A program made the position numbers and the translations under genes. 64,000 nt of DNA, from positions 1 to 64,000 of the forward strand of contig JAJPHA010000050.1 of NCBI GenBank assembly GCA_021325475.1, in the 5' to 3' direction. The notes under the pieces were generated by a model that had not been told where the DNA came from, searched no databases, and worked only from the letters and a program-made list of their open reading frames with translations. Shown here one piece after another: positions 32,949-42,068 of the stretch (within the stretch, counting starts at the first letter, position 1; every line of letters begins with the position of its first letter). This stretch comes from Rhodanobacteraceae bacterium (GTDB lineage: Bacteria > Pseudomonadota > Gammaproteobacteria > Xanthomonadales > Rhodanobacteraceae).

Positions 32949-35429
32949 TCACGGCAAGGTTTCGATCGCCGCCTGTGCGGCGCGTGCGAAGCGTCGTTCC
33001 AGCTCCGCCGCAGGCGCCGCGGGCAGCGCGAACCAGCGCGTGAGGAGCGCGGCGAGTTCGGCCGCCGGGTCGTCCGCGGCGCCGCCGCGCAGACGCGACG
33101 ACAGACGCTGCACCTGGATGTCCATGCGCCGCTGCCGGTCCGCCGGCGGCGATTCGACACCGCCGAGAAACTCCAGCCGCACGAGAATATCGAGCGCCTC
33201 GTCGTGCGTGTCCGCGGGCGAGCGCGCCGCGCCGTCGCGCAGGCGCGCGTGGTGCGCTTCGAGCGGCACCGCGAAATCGGCCGCGATCGGCGGCAGAGCC
33301 GCCCACTGCGCCAGCGCATCCTCGCGCGACAGCGCGCCGCTCTCCCATGCCTGCAGCACGCGGTAGCGCTGCAACGCCGTCGTGTAGCGCGCCAGCCGCG
33401 TCCGCCGCGCGGCGTCCTTGAGCGCGAGCGCGATCGCCTCGCGCGCGTCCCGGAAGCGCCGGGCGAGCGCGCGGTCGTCCACCGCCAACGCTTCCCAGCG
33501 CGCCTCCAGCTCGCGCAAGGAGCGCCGCCCATCCTCGCCGGCGTCGGGTCCGGATTGGGCCAGCGCTTCGAGCTGCTCGATCACCTCCAACGCCTGCGCG
33601 CGCACGGCGGCCGTCTGCGACTCGCGTTCCTTGCGCGCGGCGTCGAGCCGGCCGAACGCGGCATCGCACGCCGCACGGAACTCGCGCCACTGGCGTTGAT
33701 CGACACTGCGACGACCGCCGCCGAGCGCGGTCCACTCCTGCTGCAATTCGCGCACGCGGCGCGGCAACTCGCGCGGTTGCGCGTCGGCGAGCGCACGGGC
33801 GCGTTCGATCAGACGCCGCTTCGCCACCTCGACGTCGGCCGCGCGCGTCGCCAGGCGCGGCTCGATCGCGGCGATGTACTGCTTGATCCGTCGCGCCAGC
33901 GCGGAACGCTCGTGCGGATCCACGCCATCCAGCGTGTGCAGGGCCGCGCCCAGCGCGGTGCGCAACTGCGCGAGTTCCTGCCAGTCCGTGCTGTCCTCGG
34001 GCAACGCCGCGGCGCGGTCGAGCAGGGCATGGACGGCCTCGGTGCGCGCGTGGCGCAGCGCGTCGCGTTTTTCGAAGTAGGGCCGGGTGGTACGCAAGGC
34101 GCGCTGGCAAGCCGCATGGAAACGGCGATCGAGACCGGTCGGCGGCTGCGCCGCAGCGCGGCCCTCGCGCGCATCCAGGCGTTGCCACTCCGCGCGCGCC
34201 TCGTGCACCCGGTTGGCGATCGCGTCCGGATGCAGTCCGGAGCCGAGCAGCGCCTCGATGTCGGCGCACAGCGCGCGCCGACGTTGCCGCTGCGACCACA
34301 TCAGCCAGCGCGCGAGTTCGGCCTGGCGTTCGTTGAGCGGCGCCAGCCGGCGTTCGAGCGCGCCGGGCAGGATGCCGATCGCGGCCACGAGTGCGTCGAT
34401 GCGTTGCTTCAAGTCCTGCGCCCGCGCGCTGTCGCCGGCATCGAGCGCGGCCTGGTACTCCGGCAGCAGCGCTTCGAGCTCGCGCTGACGGGCATGACGC
34501 GCCTCGCGTTCGCGCCGCCGTTCCTCCGCGGCGGCGGCGAGCGCGGCGTCGAATCGCGCGCGCGGCACGAGCGCCTCGGGACCGGTCACGGTTGGCCCGA
34601 GCTCCTCCGCCGCGGGTGCCGCGTCGGTTGCCGCCGCCGCGATCCGGCTGCGGTTTTCGCGCGCGCGCAGCAACACATCCCGCGCGCCGGCATGGCGATT
34701 GCGCAATTCCGCCGGCACGCCGTCGCCGAGTTCGGCGAAGGCGCGCTCGATCCCGTCGAGCTCCGCCTCGGCCTCGGCGGCCGGGGCGCGCAGCAGCGCC
34801 TCGATGCGCTCGCACAAGCGACGCGCACGCTCGACGATCGCGACGGAATCGCCACGCGCCACGCGCAAGGCGTCGGCGCGTTCGCGCGCGCGCCGGCTGG
34901 CGAGCTTGTCGGTCTTGCGCGTGCGCTCCGCGAGCCGCGTGAGTTGGTCGATGTCGTCGATGCGTTCCAGCGCGCGCAGGCGCAGCGCCGGATCCGGGTC
35001 GTGCAACACGCAGGCGGCGAGCACGCTGCCGCGGGTCACGCGCTGCAGTGCCGCTTCGCGCAGCTCGTGCGGCTTGGCGTTCGTCGCCACCTGTTCGAGT
35101 TCCGGCGCGCTCAGGGTTGCGAGCTCGGCGAGCCGCTCCGCCATGGCCGGCGGCGCCGCCGCGTCGGCGCACAACCGATCGAGGCAGGCCGCGCGCGCAC
35201 GCGCACGCACGGCGGCGTCCGCATCCGCGCTCGCCCGCTCGCGCCAGAGCGCGTAGTCGTTCGCACGCTCGAGCGCGGCCAGACGCACCGCGGCATCCGG
35301 ATCCTCGCGCGCGAGCGCGGGCAGGGCGGCGATCAGCTCGGGATCGTCGTCAGTCGCCACCGCCTGGCGGCGCACCGCGGCGTCCTTGTCCTGCCAGCGC
35401 GAACGGAATAGCAACTTGCCGAGTTTCAT
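32949..35429 (-). CDS. DUF349-domain protein
   Basis: An 826-aa, Arg/Ala/Glu-rich, almost entirely helical cytoplasmic protein. The N-terminal ~200 residues look like HEAT-type repeats (VRRQAVATDDDPELIAALPALARED, then similar units). The remainder has repeated DUF349 units with the W-x-(A/E)-(L/I) pattern (EWQRLDA, DWQELAQL, EWTALGG, RWEALAV). The start MKLGKLLFRSRWQDKD at 35429 is the conserved N-terminus of this xanthomonad-type protein; an extension to 35489 is possible. The function is unknown. It is the last gene of the run aguA-aguB-traB-like. Confidence 0.8.
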   Translation of the reverse strand: MKLGKLLFRSRWQDKDAAVRRQAVATDDDPELIAALPALAREDPDAAVRLAALERANDYALWRERASADADAAVRARARAACLDRLCADAAAPPAMAERLAELATLSAPELEQVATNAKPHELREAALQRVTRGSVLAACVLHDPDPALRLRALERIDDIDQLTRLAERTRKTDKLASRRARERADALRVARGDSVAIVERARRLCERIEALLRAPAAEAEAELDGIERAFAELGDGVPAELRNRHAGARDVLLRARENRSRIAAAATDAAPAAEELGPTVTGPEALVPRARFDAALAAAAEERRREREARHARQRELEALLPEYQAALDAGDSARAQDLKQRIDALVAAIGILPGALERRLAPLNERQAELARWLMWSQRQRRRALCADIEALLGSGLHPDAIANRVHEARAEWQRLDAREGRAAAQPPTGLDRRFHAACQRALRTTRPYFEKRDALRHARTEAVHALLDRAAALPEDSTDWQELAQLRTALGAALHTLDGVDPHERSALARRIKQYIAAIEPRLATRAADVEVAKRRLIERARALADAQPRELPRRVRELQQEWTALGGGRRSVDQRQWREFRAACDAAFGRLDAARKERESQTAAVRAQALEVIEQLEALAQSGPDAGEDGRRSLRELEARWEALAVDDRALARRFRDAREAIALALKDAARRTRLARYTTALQRYRVLQAWESGALSREDALAQWAALPPIAADFAVPLEAHHARLRDGAARSPADTHDEALDILVRLEFLGGVESPPADRQRRMDIQVQRLSSRLRGGAADDPAAELAALLTRWFALPAAPAAELERRFARAAQAAIETLP

Positions 35430-35498
35430 GACGATGGGAACCTGTCTCGAGATCGTCGCGACCACCGACGGATGGTCCGCCGCGGGCACCGTCTTCGT

Positions 35499-36755
35499 TC
35501 ACATCAACCGATGCAGGATGCGGATGCCGGCGAGGTATTCGCCGAGCAGCATGCCGAGATTGGTCAACAGGAACACGAGCAGCGTGCGCGAGACGCGGTT
35601 GCGCCACCAGCCGCGCCAGTCGAGCACGTCGTCGCGCAGGGCCTCGAAGTCGGCCACGCGCGGGCGATGCAGCCACAGCTCGGCGCCGGCGCTGAACGCC
35701 CCGGAAGGCACCAGCGGGCGGAACGGTTTCAGCGGTGCGACGACGAACGCGGCCAGCACGCTGAGTGGGTGGGCGCCGCCGAGCGCCGCACCGAGTGCCG
35801 CACCGCAGCCGGTGAACAGGATCCAATCGCGCAACGCCACCGCGCCGAAGCCGATGCCGCGGCCGAACGACCAGGCGATCGCGCCGACGATCAATGCGAG
35901 CACGCCGAAGCCGATCCATTTCGGCGCGTGCGACGGCGGCGGCAGCGCGCGCAGGGTTTGCAGGACCGCCGCCGGATCCTCCTGCTGCGCGGCGAGTTCG
36001 CGCTCGATGCCGGCGAGATGGCCGGCGCCGACGACGACGAGCACGCGCCGCGCGGCGCCACCGGCACTCGCCTCGCGCAGACGCGCGGCCATGTAGCGGT
36101 CGCGCTCGTCGATCAGGCTGCGATAGAGCGGCTCGGATTGACGCGCGAACTCGCGAAACGCGCTCTGCAGCATGTCGCCGCGCTTGAGGTTCTCGATCTC
36201 CTCCTCGGCCACCGCGCCGCGTTCGAACAGGCTGGCGACGAGGCCGGAGACGATCGCGACACGATCGAGCCAGCGCACGCTGCGATAGGCGCGCCTCAAG
36301 GTGACGCCGATCTCGCGATCGATCAACCACAACGGCTGCCGTCGTTGTTCGGCGAGGTCCGCGGCGGCCTTCATCTCCGCGCCGGGTTCGATGCCGAACT
36401 GTTCGGCCAGGCGCCGCTGGTACGCCGACAATGCCAGGTTCGCGGCGACCATGCCCGCCTTGCCGTCGCGGATCACCTGCCACAGATCGAGATTGCGCCA
36501 CGCTTCGCGGTCGCGCAACGCGCGCAGGCGCGTGTCGCAGAGCTCCACGGCGATCGCGTCGTAGCCGCCGCCTTCGATCAACTGGCGCACCGCGGCCACG
36601 CTCGCGCGCGAGACGTGCGCCGTGCCGAGCAGGGTGTACTCGACGCCGTCGCGGCTCACGCGCGCGAGCGGCTGGTCGGCGACGGACGCGACGTCGTTCA
36701 TGCCGGGATCGGGCGGCGACGCCGAGCGCGAAGGCGATTCACGTTCCTGCACCAC
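35499..36755 (-). CDS. TraB/PrgY-family membrane protein
   Basis: A 418-aa protein of the TraB family (pheromone-shutdown TraB/PrgY; related to GumN/Tiki-type metalloprotease folds). The N-terminal domain has the signature YTLLGTAHVSRASV and a later VVVGAGHLAGIE; IAVELCDTR supplies the conserved Glu. The C-terminal ~150 residues contain about three to four hydrophobic helices. GGAGG is placed 5-8 nt before two tandem GTG codons (36755 and 36752), which sets the start. It lies 30 bp after aguB. Its substrate is not known. Confidence 0.85.
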   Translation of the reverse strand: MVQERESPSRSASPPDPGMNDVASVADQPLARVSRDGVEYTLLGTAHVSRASVAAVRQLIEGGGYDAIAVELCDTRLRALRDREAWRNLDLWQVIRDGKAGMVAANLALSAYQRRLAEQFGIEPGAEMKAAADLAEQRRQPLWLIDREIGVTLRRAYRSVRWLDRVAIVSGLVASLFERGAVAEEEIENLKRGDMLQSAFREFARQSEPLYRSLIDERDRYMAARLREASAGGAARRVLVVVGAGHLAGIERELAAQQEDPAAVLQTLRALPPPSHAPKWIGFGVLALIVGAIAWSFGRGIGFGAVALRDWILFTGCGAALGAALGGAHPLSVLAAFVVAPLKPFRPLVPSGAFSAGAELWLHRPRVADFEALRDDVLDWRGWWRNRVSRTLLVFLLTNLGMLLGEYLAGIRILHRLM

Positions 36756-36785
36756 GAGCTCCTCCCGGTTCGCGACGCGGCGCGT

Positions 36786-37670
36786 TCAATCGCGAAAGCG
36801 TTTGAGCAGGTCGGCATAGGCGTCGATCCGCCGATCGCGCAGAAACGGCCAGATGCGCCGTACCGCTTCGCTGCGCGCGAGGTCGAGGTCCACGATCAGC
36901 AACTCCGGCTGGTCGATCGCCGCCTGGGCGAGGAGCTCGCCCTGCGCGCCGGCGGCGAAGCTCGAACCCCAGAACTGCAAGCCGCGGCCGCCGTCCGGCG
37001 CGGGCTCGAAGCCGGTGCGATTGCAAGTCAGCACCGGCAGACCGTTGGCCACCGCGTGGCCGCGCTGCACCGCGATCCAGGCATCGCGCTGGCGCTTCTT
37101 TTCGGCGTCGTCGTCGGCGGGGTCCCAACCGATCGCGGTGGGGTAGAGCAGCAGCTCCGCGCCGGCCAGCGCCATCAGCCGCGCGGCCTCCGGGTACCAC
37201 TGATCCCAGCACACCAGCACGCCGAGCTTGCCGACCGAGGTGGCGATCGGCGTGAAGCCGAGATCGCCCGGCGTGAAATAGAATTTCTCGTAGTAGGCCG
37301 GATCGTCGGGAATGTGCATTTTGCGGTATTTGCCGCAAATTCCCTTTTTTCCGTCGAACACCACCGCGGTGTTGTGGTAGAGGCCGGCCGCGCGTCGCTC
37401 GAACAGGCTGGCGACGAGCACCAGGTCGAGCTCCGCCGCCAACGCCCCCAGGCGCGCCGTGCTCGGGCCGGGAATCGGTTCGGCGCGGTCGAACTCGGCG
37501 ACGCTCTCGTGCTGGCAGAAATACGGACCGTTGTGCAGTTCCTGCAGCAGGGCCAGCCGCGCACCCTGCGCGGCGGCCAGCCGCAGGCCAGCCTCGATCG
37601 CATCCAGATTCGCCTCGCGGCTGCCGCGATCGCGCTCCTGCACCAGCGCGGCGCGCAATGTATCGGTCAT
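36786..37670 (-). CDS. aguB: N-carbamoylputrescine amidase
   Basis: A nitrilase-superfamily enzyme that converts N-carbamoylputrescine to putrescine, CO2 and ammonia. The 294-aa protein has the catalytic triad Glu44 (LLQELHN), Lys117 (KYRKMHIPDD) and Cys154 (VLVCWDQWYPE). YFTPGDLGF and the PTAIGWDP block are diagnostic of AguB. The ATG at 37670 overlaps the aguA stop by 4 bp. Together with AguA it forms the plant-type agmatine route to putrescine. Confidence 0.96.
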   Translation of the reverse strand: MTDTLRAALVQERDRGSREANLDAIEAGLRLAAAQGARLALLQELHNGPYFCQHESVAEFDRAEPIPGPSTARLGALAAELDLVLVASLFERRAAGLYHNTAVVFDGKKGICGKYRKMHIPDDPAYYEKFYFTPGDLGFTPIATSVGKLGVLVCWDQWYPEAARLMALAGAELLLYPTAIGWDPADDDAEKKRQRDAWIAVQRGHAVANGLPVLTCNRTGFEPAPDGGRGLQFWGSSFAAGAQGELLAQAAIDQPELLIVDLDLARSEAVRRIWPFLRDRRIDAYADLLKRFRD

Positions 37671-38698
37671 GCGAGTACTCCTTGCGGCAGTTGCATGGTC
37701 AGGCAATGCAGGCTGCCGTTTTGCCAGATCAACGCGCGGCAGGGTACCGCAACCACGGCGCGACCGGGATGCGCGGCGGCCAGCACGCGCGCGGCGTCCG
37801 CATCGGCGGGGTCGTCGTAGGCCGGCATCAGCACCGCGTCGTTGACGACGAGATAGTTCGCATACGATGCCGCGAGCCGCCGTTCGCCGTCGAAGATCGG
37901 CCGCGGCCAGGGCAGGGGGAACAACCGATAGCTCCCGCCACCGCGCGTGCGCAACGCGGCGAGTTCGGCGCGCAGCGCGGCGAGTTCGTCGAAGTGCGCA
38001 TCGCCGGGATCGTCGCAGGCCTGGAACACGATGGCATCGTTCGGCGCGAACCGCGCCAGGGTGTCGATGTGGGCATCGGTGTCGTCGCCCTGCAGATAGC
38101 CGTGCTCCAGCCACAGCACCCGCTCGGCGCCGAGTTGATCGCCCAGCAGCCGCGCCATCTGTTCGCGACTCTGCTCGGGATGCCGCTGGTGCAAGCAGCG
38201 CCAGGTGGTGAGCAAGGTGCCGGCGCCGTCGGTTTCGATCGCACCGCCTTCCAGCGCCCAGTCCACGCGCCGATGCTCGGCGTGGCGGAACAGTTCGCGT
38301 GCGGCCAGCCCCTCGACCAGACGATCGTCGCGGCTCGCCGCGAATTTGCCGCCCCAGCCGGTGAAACGGAAATCGAGCAGGCGGAAGGAATCGCCGGCGC
38401 GCAGCGTGATCGGTCCGGAATCGCGCAACCAGGTATCGTCGTATTCGATCTCGACGAAACGGCAGCGTGCGGGGTCCACCCCGGCGGCGCCGAGACGCGC
38501 CTGCGCATGGCGGCGCAGCGCCGCATCGGCGACGCAGATCACGGCCGGTTCGTATCGGGCGATCGCCGCGACCAGCGCCACGTAGGCCGCCTCGATCTGC
38601 GGCAGGCGCTCGCGCCAGTCGGTCTCGGCGTGCGGCCAAGCGAGCAGAATGCCCGCCTGCGGTTCCCATTCCGCAGGCAGGCGGAACGCGACGGACAT
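37667..38698 (-). CDS. aguA: Agmatine deiminase
   Basis: Hydrolyses agmatine to N-carbamoylputrescine and ammonia. The 343-aa protein matches the family from the start (MSVAFRLPAEWEPQAGILLAWPH if read in parts). Catalytic elements are DDTWLRDSGP, WALEGGAIETDG, HGYLQGDDTDAHIDTLARF and the nucleophile Cys332 in NGSLHCLTMQ. It is coupled to aguB by a 4-bp overlap and starts 7 bp after the upstream small exported protein. No arginine decarboxylase gene is in the window. Confidence 0.96.
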   Translation of the reverse strand: MSVAFRLPAEWEPQAGILLAWPHAETDWRERLPQIEAAYVALVAAIARYEPAVICVADAALRRHAQARLGAAGVDPARCRFVEIEYDDTWLRDSGPITLRAGDSFRLLDFRFTGWGGKFAASRDDRLVEGLAARELFRHAEHRRVDWALEGGAIETDGAGTLLTTWRCLHQRHPEQSREQMARLLGDQLGAERVLWLEHGYLQGDDTDAHIDTLARFAPNDAIVFQACDDPGDAHFDELAALRAELAALRTRGGGSYRLFPLPWPRPIFDGERRLAASYANYLVVNDAVLMPAYDDPADADAARVLAAAHPGRAVVAVPCRALIWQNGSLHCLTMQLPQGVLA

Positions 38699-38705
38699 CG
38701 GCGGA

Positions 38706-39017
38706 TCAGGATTCGGCAGCGCTCGGCGCCGGGTGACTGGTGACGCTGTCGATCACGCGGTCGCGCTCGAAATACACGGTGAAGTCCGGATACACCCAGC
38801 GGTTGATCACCGGGTGCCGCGGGGCGTCGCCGCCGGCGGGCGGCAGCTTGCTTGACGGCGCGCCGAAATGGCGTTCGACTTCGGCCATCGTCATGCCGCG
38901 CCGCGGGCCGTTGGCGGCGTGCCCCGGCAGCAGCTTCACGGTATCGGCGAACGCCGGACGGACCCCGGCGCAGGCCAGCAGGCCCAGACCGGCGAGAATG
39001 AGAGCGGATCGGGTCAT
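38706..39017 (-). CDS. Small exported protein of unknown function
   Basis: A 103-aa precursor with a clear signal peptide (residues 1-24, ending AFA|D). The mature part has the pattern GMTMAEVERHFGAPSSK … WVYPDFTVYFERDRVIDSV, which resembles the SmpA/BamE-type fold (a glycine-rich start, a G-x-P turn, then paired strands). There is no lipobox. It is 7 bp upstream of aguA and may be transcribed with it, but no functional link is evident. Confidence 0.75.
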   Translation of the reverse strand: MTRSALILAGLGLLACAGVRPAFADTVKLLPGHAANGPRRGMTMAEVERHFGAPSSKLPPAGGDAPRHPVINRWVYPDFTVYFERDRVIDSVTSHPAPSAAES

Positions 39018-39138
39018 GGCGTCGACTCCTGCACACGCGGCGATTGCCGCCCAGCGGACGTCTTGTAGCAGAATCCGCCGGGCAATTCCACGACACCGGC
39101 GGCGACGCCGAGGCGGGTCGATCCGCGCCGCGGCGGCT

Positions 39139-39264
39139 TCAGCGCTGACGCGCCTTGAAGCGCGGATTGCTCTTGCAGATCACGAACACCTTGCCGCGGC
39201 GGCGCACGATCTTGCAGTCGCGATGGCGCTGCTTGGCGGATTTGAGCGAAGACAACACTTTCAT
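39139..39264 (-). CDS. rpmJ: Ribosomal protein L36, B-type (YkgO-like)
   Basis: A 41-residue gene beginning [20 protein letters not shown] and ending [13 protein letters not shown]. This is the longer B-type bL36, like E. coli YkgO, not the zinc-ribbon type. It keeps two cysteines but lacks the C-x2-C/C-x4-H zinc set. In E. coli the equivalent form replaces the zinc-binding L36 under zinc shortage; in many xanthomonads it is the only copy. No Zur box is recognisable in the 113 bp upstream. Confidence 0.93.
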   Translation of the reverse strand: MKVLSSLKSAKQRHRDCKIVRRRGKVFVICKSNPRFKARQR

Positions 39265-39377
39265 GGCACGGGATCCAAATCAGGCAGGGAAACAAAGCGC
39301 TACAGTTTAACCCATGGAGCGGAAAAGGAAAACGGCGGGCGCCGGCGGACGCTCCGGCCCGGATCCGCCGCCGCGGC

Positions 39378-41102
39378 TCAGGCCACCACGTCGTAAGGGC
39401 GCATCATCTCGTTGTCCTCGTGCTCCAGGATGTGGCAATGCCAGACATAGCGGAACCGTTCGCCCGGCGTGGTCGCGGTTCCCTTCGGCAGTTCGAAGCG
39501 GGCGATGATGCGTGTGACGAAACCGGGGTAGGTCTTGACCGTATCCTTCCAGGCCAGACGTTCATTGGCCGCCGGCGGCAGCACCGGCGCCTGCGGATCG
39601 ACCTCGGCGAGCGGATTGCCGTCGGCATCGGTCCGCAGCGCCTGCCGATTCAGCACCTGGAACTGCACCAGATGCACGTGGATCGGGTGGGCATCTCCGG
39701 TCAGGTTGAACAGATTCCAGACCTCGAGCGTTCCCGCCTTCGGCTCCTCGCTCACCGGATCGTCCCAGTGCTGGTCGCCGAGCAGTCCCATGATCGGGTT
39801 GCCGTAGGGATCGGCGGAATCCATTTCGGTGAGCACGAGATTGCGCTCGGCGGCCGCCTGGGCCGGATCCAGCGCCGGAGAATCGACCAGCCGCGGCGGA
39901 ACCGCGCTGTGGTCGCGCCCGCGCAGCGGTTTGGAAACCTTGAACAGCATCACCTCGGTCGGAATCGGTACGGACGGATCGCCGCCGGGATAGGGTGCGG
40001 GCGCGTCGTTCCTGAGCACGAAGGCCTTGCCCGCCAGATCGGTGAAATCGATCACCACGTCCATGCGCTCCGCCGGCGCCAGCAGCAGTTCGGTCAGCGC
40101 CACCGGCGCCGGCAGCAGGCCGCCATCGCTGCCGATCTGCAGGAACGCCGGTCCGGCCTGGCCGGTCGGCGCGCCGAAGCCGTCGCTCTCGGCCAGCGTC
40201 AGCCGCCAGAAACGCGCGTTCGAGGCGTTCAACAGTCGGAATCGATAGCGGCGCGGCTCGACCTCGAGATACGGCCAGACCCGGCCGTTGACCAGCACCG
40301 TGTCGCCGAAGAATTCCGGGATCCAGATGGGCGGGACGCTGGGATCGGGGTCGCCGCCAGTATCCACCACCGGATACAGCAGCGAGCCGTCCGCGTCGAA
40401 CAGCCGATCCTGGATCATCAGCGGAATGTCGTAGGGCCGGCGCGGCAAATTGAGTGCGCGCTCCTCGTCGTCGCGAATCAGATAGAAGCCGGCGAGCCCC
40501 ATGTACACATTCAGGCGCGTCGCACCGAGCGCATGGTCGTGATACCAGAGGGTCGCGGCCGCCTGATCGTTGGGATACTGGTACGTCTGACGGCGGAAGG
40601 CGGGCCCGGTCAGGACGAAGTTGTTGGTGAACCACGCTTCCGGATAGCCGTCGCTGTCGGGCAGGACCTTGGCGCCATGCAGGTGCACCACGGTGCGCAC
40701 CTCCGGCGTGGGCGGCGCAGCGCCGTGGATGGTGGGGTCGATCGGCAGCCGGTGGTTAGAGGGCAGATCGTTGAGCCAGGTGACCGCGATGGGATGATCG
40801 CGGCGCGTCTCGAACGTTGGGCCGGGATAGATGCCGTTGTAGCCCCACAGCGTCGTCGGCGGCAGTTGGCTGTGCAGTTGCCGCCGGACCTCGCTCATCG
40901 TGACCGTGTAGTGCAGCACGCCGTGCTCGAAACGGTCGGGGCCGGCGATGGGCGGGATCGGCAACCGATCGACGAATTTCGTCAGCGTCGCCGAATCGAG
41001 CAGCCTGGCCGCGGCCCACTGCGCATGTCCGAGCTTCCAGGCGACGAGCGAACCCGTGCCGCCGACAACGAACGACTTCAACCAGTCTCTGCGAGTGATC
41101 AC
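39378..41102 (-). CDS. Multicopper oxidase (CotA/CueO-like), Tat-exported
   Basis: A 574-aa laccase-type oxidase. The start at 41102 (GTG) gives a twin-arginine signal RRDWLKSFVVGG, and GGGGAG lies upstream of it. Copper ligands are in four blocks: HLHG, WYHDHALG, HPIHVHL and WHCHILEHEDNEMM. The cupredoxin layout and the GYNGIYPGPT segment fit the CotA/bilirubin-oxidase/phenoxazinone-synthase group rather than CueO, since there is no Met-rich loop. The substrate is not predictable. It diverges from the nitroreductase-like gene across 275 bp. Confidence 0.9.
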   Translation of the reverse strand: MITRRDWLKSFVVGGTGSLVAWKLGHAQWAAARLLDSATLTKFVDRLPIPPIAGPDRFEHGVLHYTVTMSEVRRQLHSQLPPTTLWGYNGIYPGPTFETRRDHPIAVTWLNDLPSNHRLPIDPTIHGAAPPTPEVRTVVHLHGAKVLPDSDGYPEAWFTNNFVLTGPAFRRQTYQYPNDQAAATLWYHDHALGATRLNVYMGLAGFYLIRDDEERALNLPRRPYDIPLMIQDRLFDADGSLLYPVVDTGGDPDPSVPPIWIPEFFGDTVLVNGRVWPYLEVEPRRYRFRLLNASNARFWRLTLAESDGFGAPTGQAGPAFLQIGSDGGLLPAPVALTELLLAPAERMDVVIDFTDLAGKAFVLRNDAPAPYPGGDPSVPIPTEVMLFKVSKPLRGRDHSAVPPRLVDSPALDPAQAAAERNLVLTEMDSADPYGNPIMGLLGDQHWDDPVSEEPKAGTLEVWNLFNLTGDAHPIHVHLVQFQVLNRQALRTDADGNPLAEVDPQAPVLPPAANERLAWKDTVKTYPGFVTRIIARFELPKGTATTPGERFRYVWHCHILEHEDNEMMRPYDVVA

Positions 41103-41300
41103 GCAAGTTTCTCCCCAGTGGCAAGCGCGGTGGCGATCTCGCCGGCGCCGCGCGCGAAAGCGCCGATTAGAACGAATTCCGGCGTCCAATCCAAGCCGCC
41201 GCTCGTCGAGGCCGGCGGCGTATTCCTGTCCGCGCCGCGGCTGTTGATGTACGCCTTTGTATATTATGTAAAATTATGGAACGGGCAATCCTCCCCGCGA

Positions 41301-41314
41301 GTGACCGGAATCAA
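41301..41314 (+). promoter_or_regulatory. Weak FNR/ANR-type box upstream of nitroreductase gene
   Basis: GTGAC-N4-ATCAA matches the FNR consensus TTGAT-N4-ATCAA at 8 of 10 positions. Its reverse complement fits the TTGATCCASGTCAA motif of this island at 11 of 14. It lies 63 bp before the ATG at 41378. The AT-rich stretch 41255-41280 just upstream is an alternative promoter region. Confidence 0.35.
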
Positions 41315-41377
41315 TACGCCTGCGTGATGCCCGCGCGATGCTTCCACACGATTTCCACGGCAATCGACGAGGCGACC

Positions 41378-41968
41378 ATGGCGACCTTGCTGGCGGAAGC
41401 CGAAATCTCACTGCCCGCCCCGCGCTTGAGACGCGGGCAGCCGTTGATGACCGCCCTCGCACGCCGCCGCAGCACGCGCGACTTCGGCACCGGCGAGCTG
41501 GCCTTGCCGGTGTTGTCCGATCTGCTGTGGGCGGCGTACGGCATCAATCGCCGCGACACCGGCGGGCGCACCGCGCCGTCGGCGAAGCACTGGCAGGAAA
41601 TCGACATCTACGTGGCGCGCAGCGACGGCCTGTTCCACTACGACCCGGCCGCACACGCGCTCAAGCGGCTGCTGATCAGCGACATCCGCGCCGCGACCGG
41701 CGCGCAGGAATTCGTCGCCGTGGCGCCGATCAATCTCGTCTACGTCACCGATCTCGCCAAGGTCGACGCCACCGATCCGATCGAACGGCGCTTCTATTGC
41801 GCCGCCGACGCCGGCTGCATCGCGCAGAACGTTTATTTATTTTGCGCATCGGAAGGACTCGGCACCGTCGTCCGCGGCCTGCTCGATCGCCGTCAATTGG
41901 CGCGCACGATGGGACTCGCCCCGCGGCAGCGCGTTCTGCTCGCCCAGACCGTGGGCTATCCTGCCTGA
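41378..41968 (+). CDS. Nitroreductase-like (SagB/ThcOx-type) protein
   Basis: A 196-aa FMN-dependent nitroreductase-fold protein. The N-terminal RRSTRDFGTGELALPVLSDLLWAAYGINR is the SagB/ThcOx-type signature, followed by RTAPSAKHWQEIDIYV and the C-terminal ASEGLGTVVRG and GYPA. GAGG about 6 nt upstream supports the ATG at 41378; longer starts at 41276 and 41327 are possible. The electron donor and substrate are unknown; similar stand-alone proteins occur in low-oxygen regulons. It is followed by the patatin gene after 100 bp. Confidence 0.82.
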   Translation: MATLLAEAEISLPAPRLRRGQPLMTALARRRSTRDFGTGELALPVLSDLLWAAYGINRRDTGGRTAPSAKHWQEIDIYVARSDGLFHYDPAAHALKRLLISDIRAATGAQEFVAVAPINLVYVTDLAKVDATDPIERRFYCAADAGCIAQNVYLFCASEGLGTVVRGLLDRRQLARTMGLAPRQRVLLAQTVGYPA

Positions 41969-42068
41969 CGGCCGGGCGCGTGGACGCTGCTTGTGTGCGG
42001 CGCCGCGCATTGCGTCGCGGCGGAATCCATACTGGAATGCCGCCCTGGATCGTTGCGGAGATGCGCGC

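Noticed and set aside
41276-41377. Upstream ATG codons (41276, 41327) as the nitroreductase start
   Set aside because: The region contains the AT-rich promoter-like stretch and the weak FNR box, and the added residues lack similarity. The ATG at 41378 has a better ribosome-binding site, though longer forms cannot be fully excluded.
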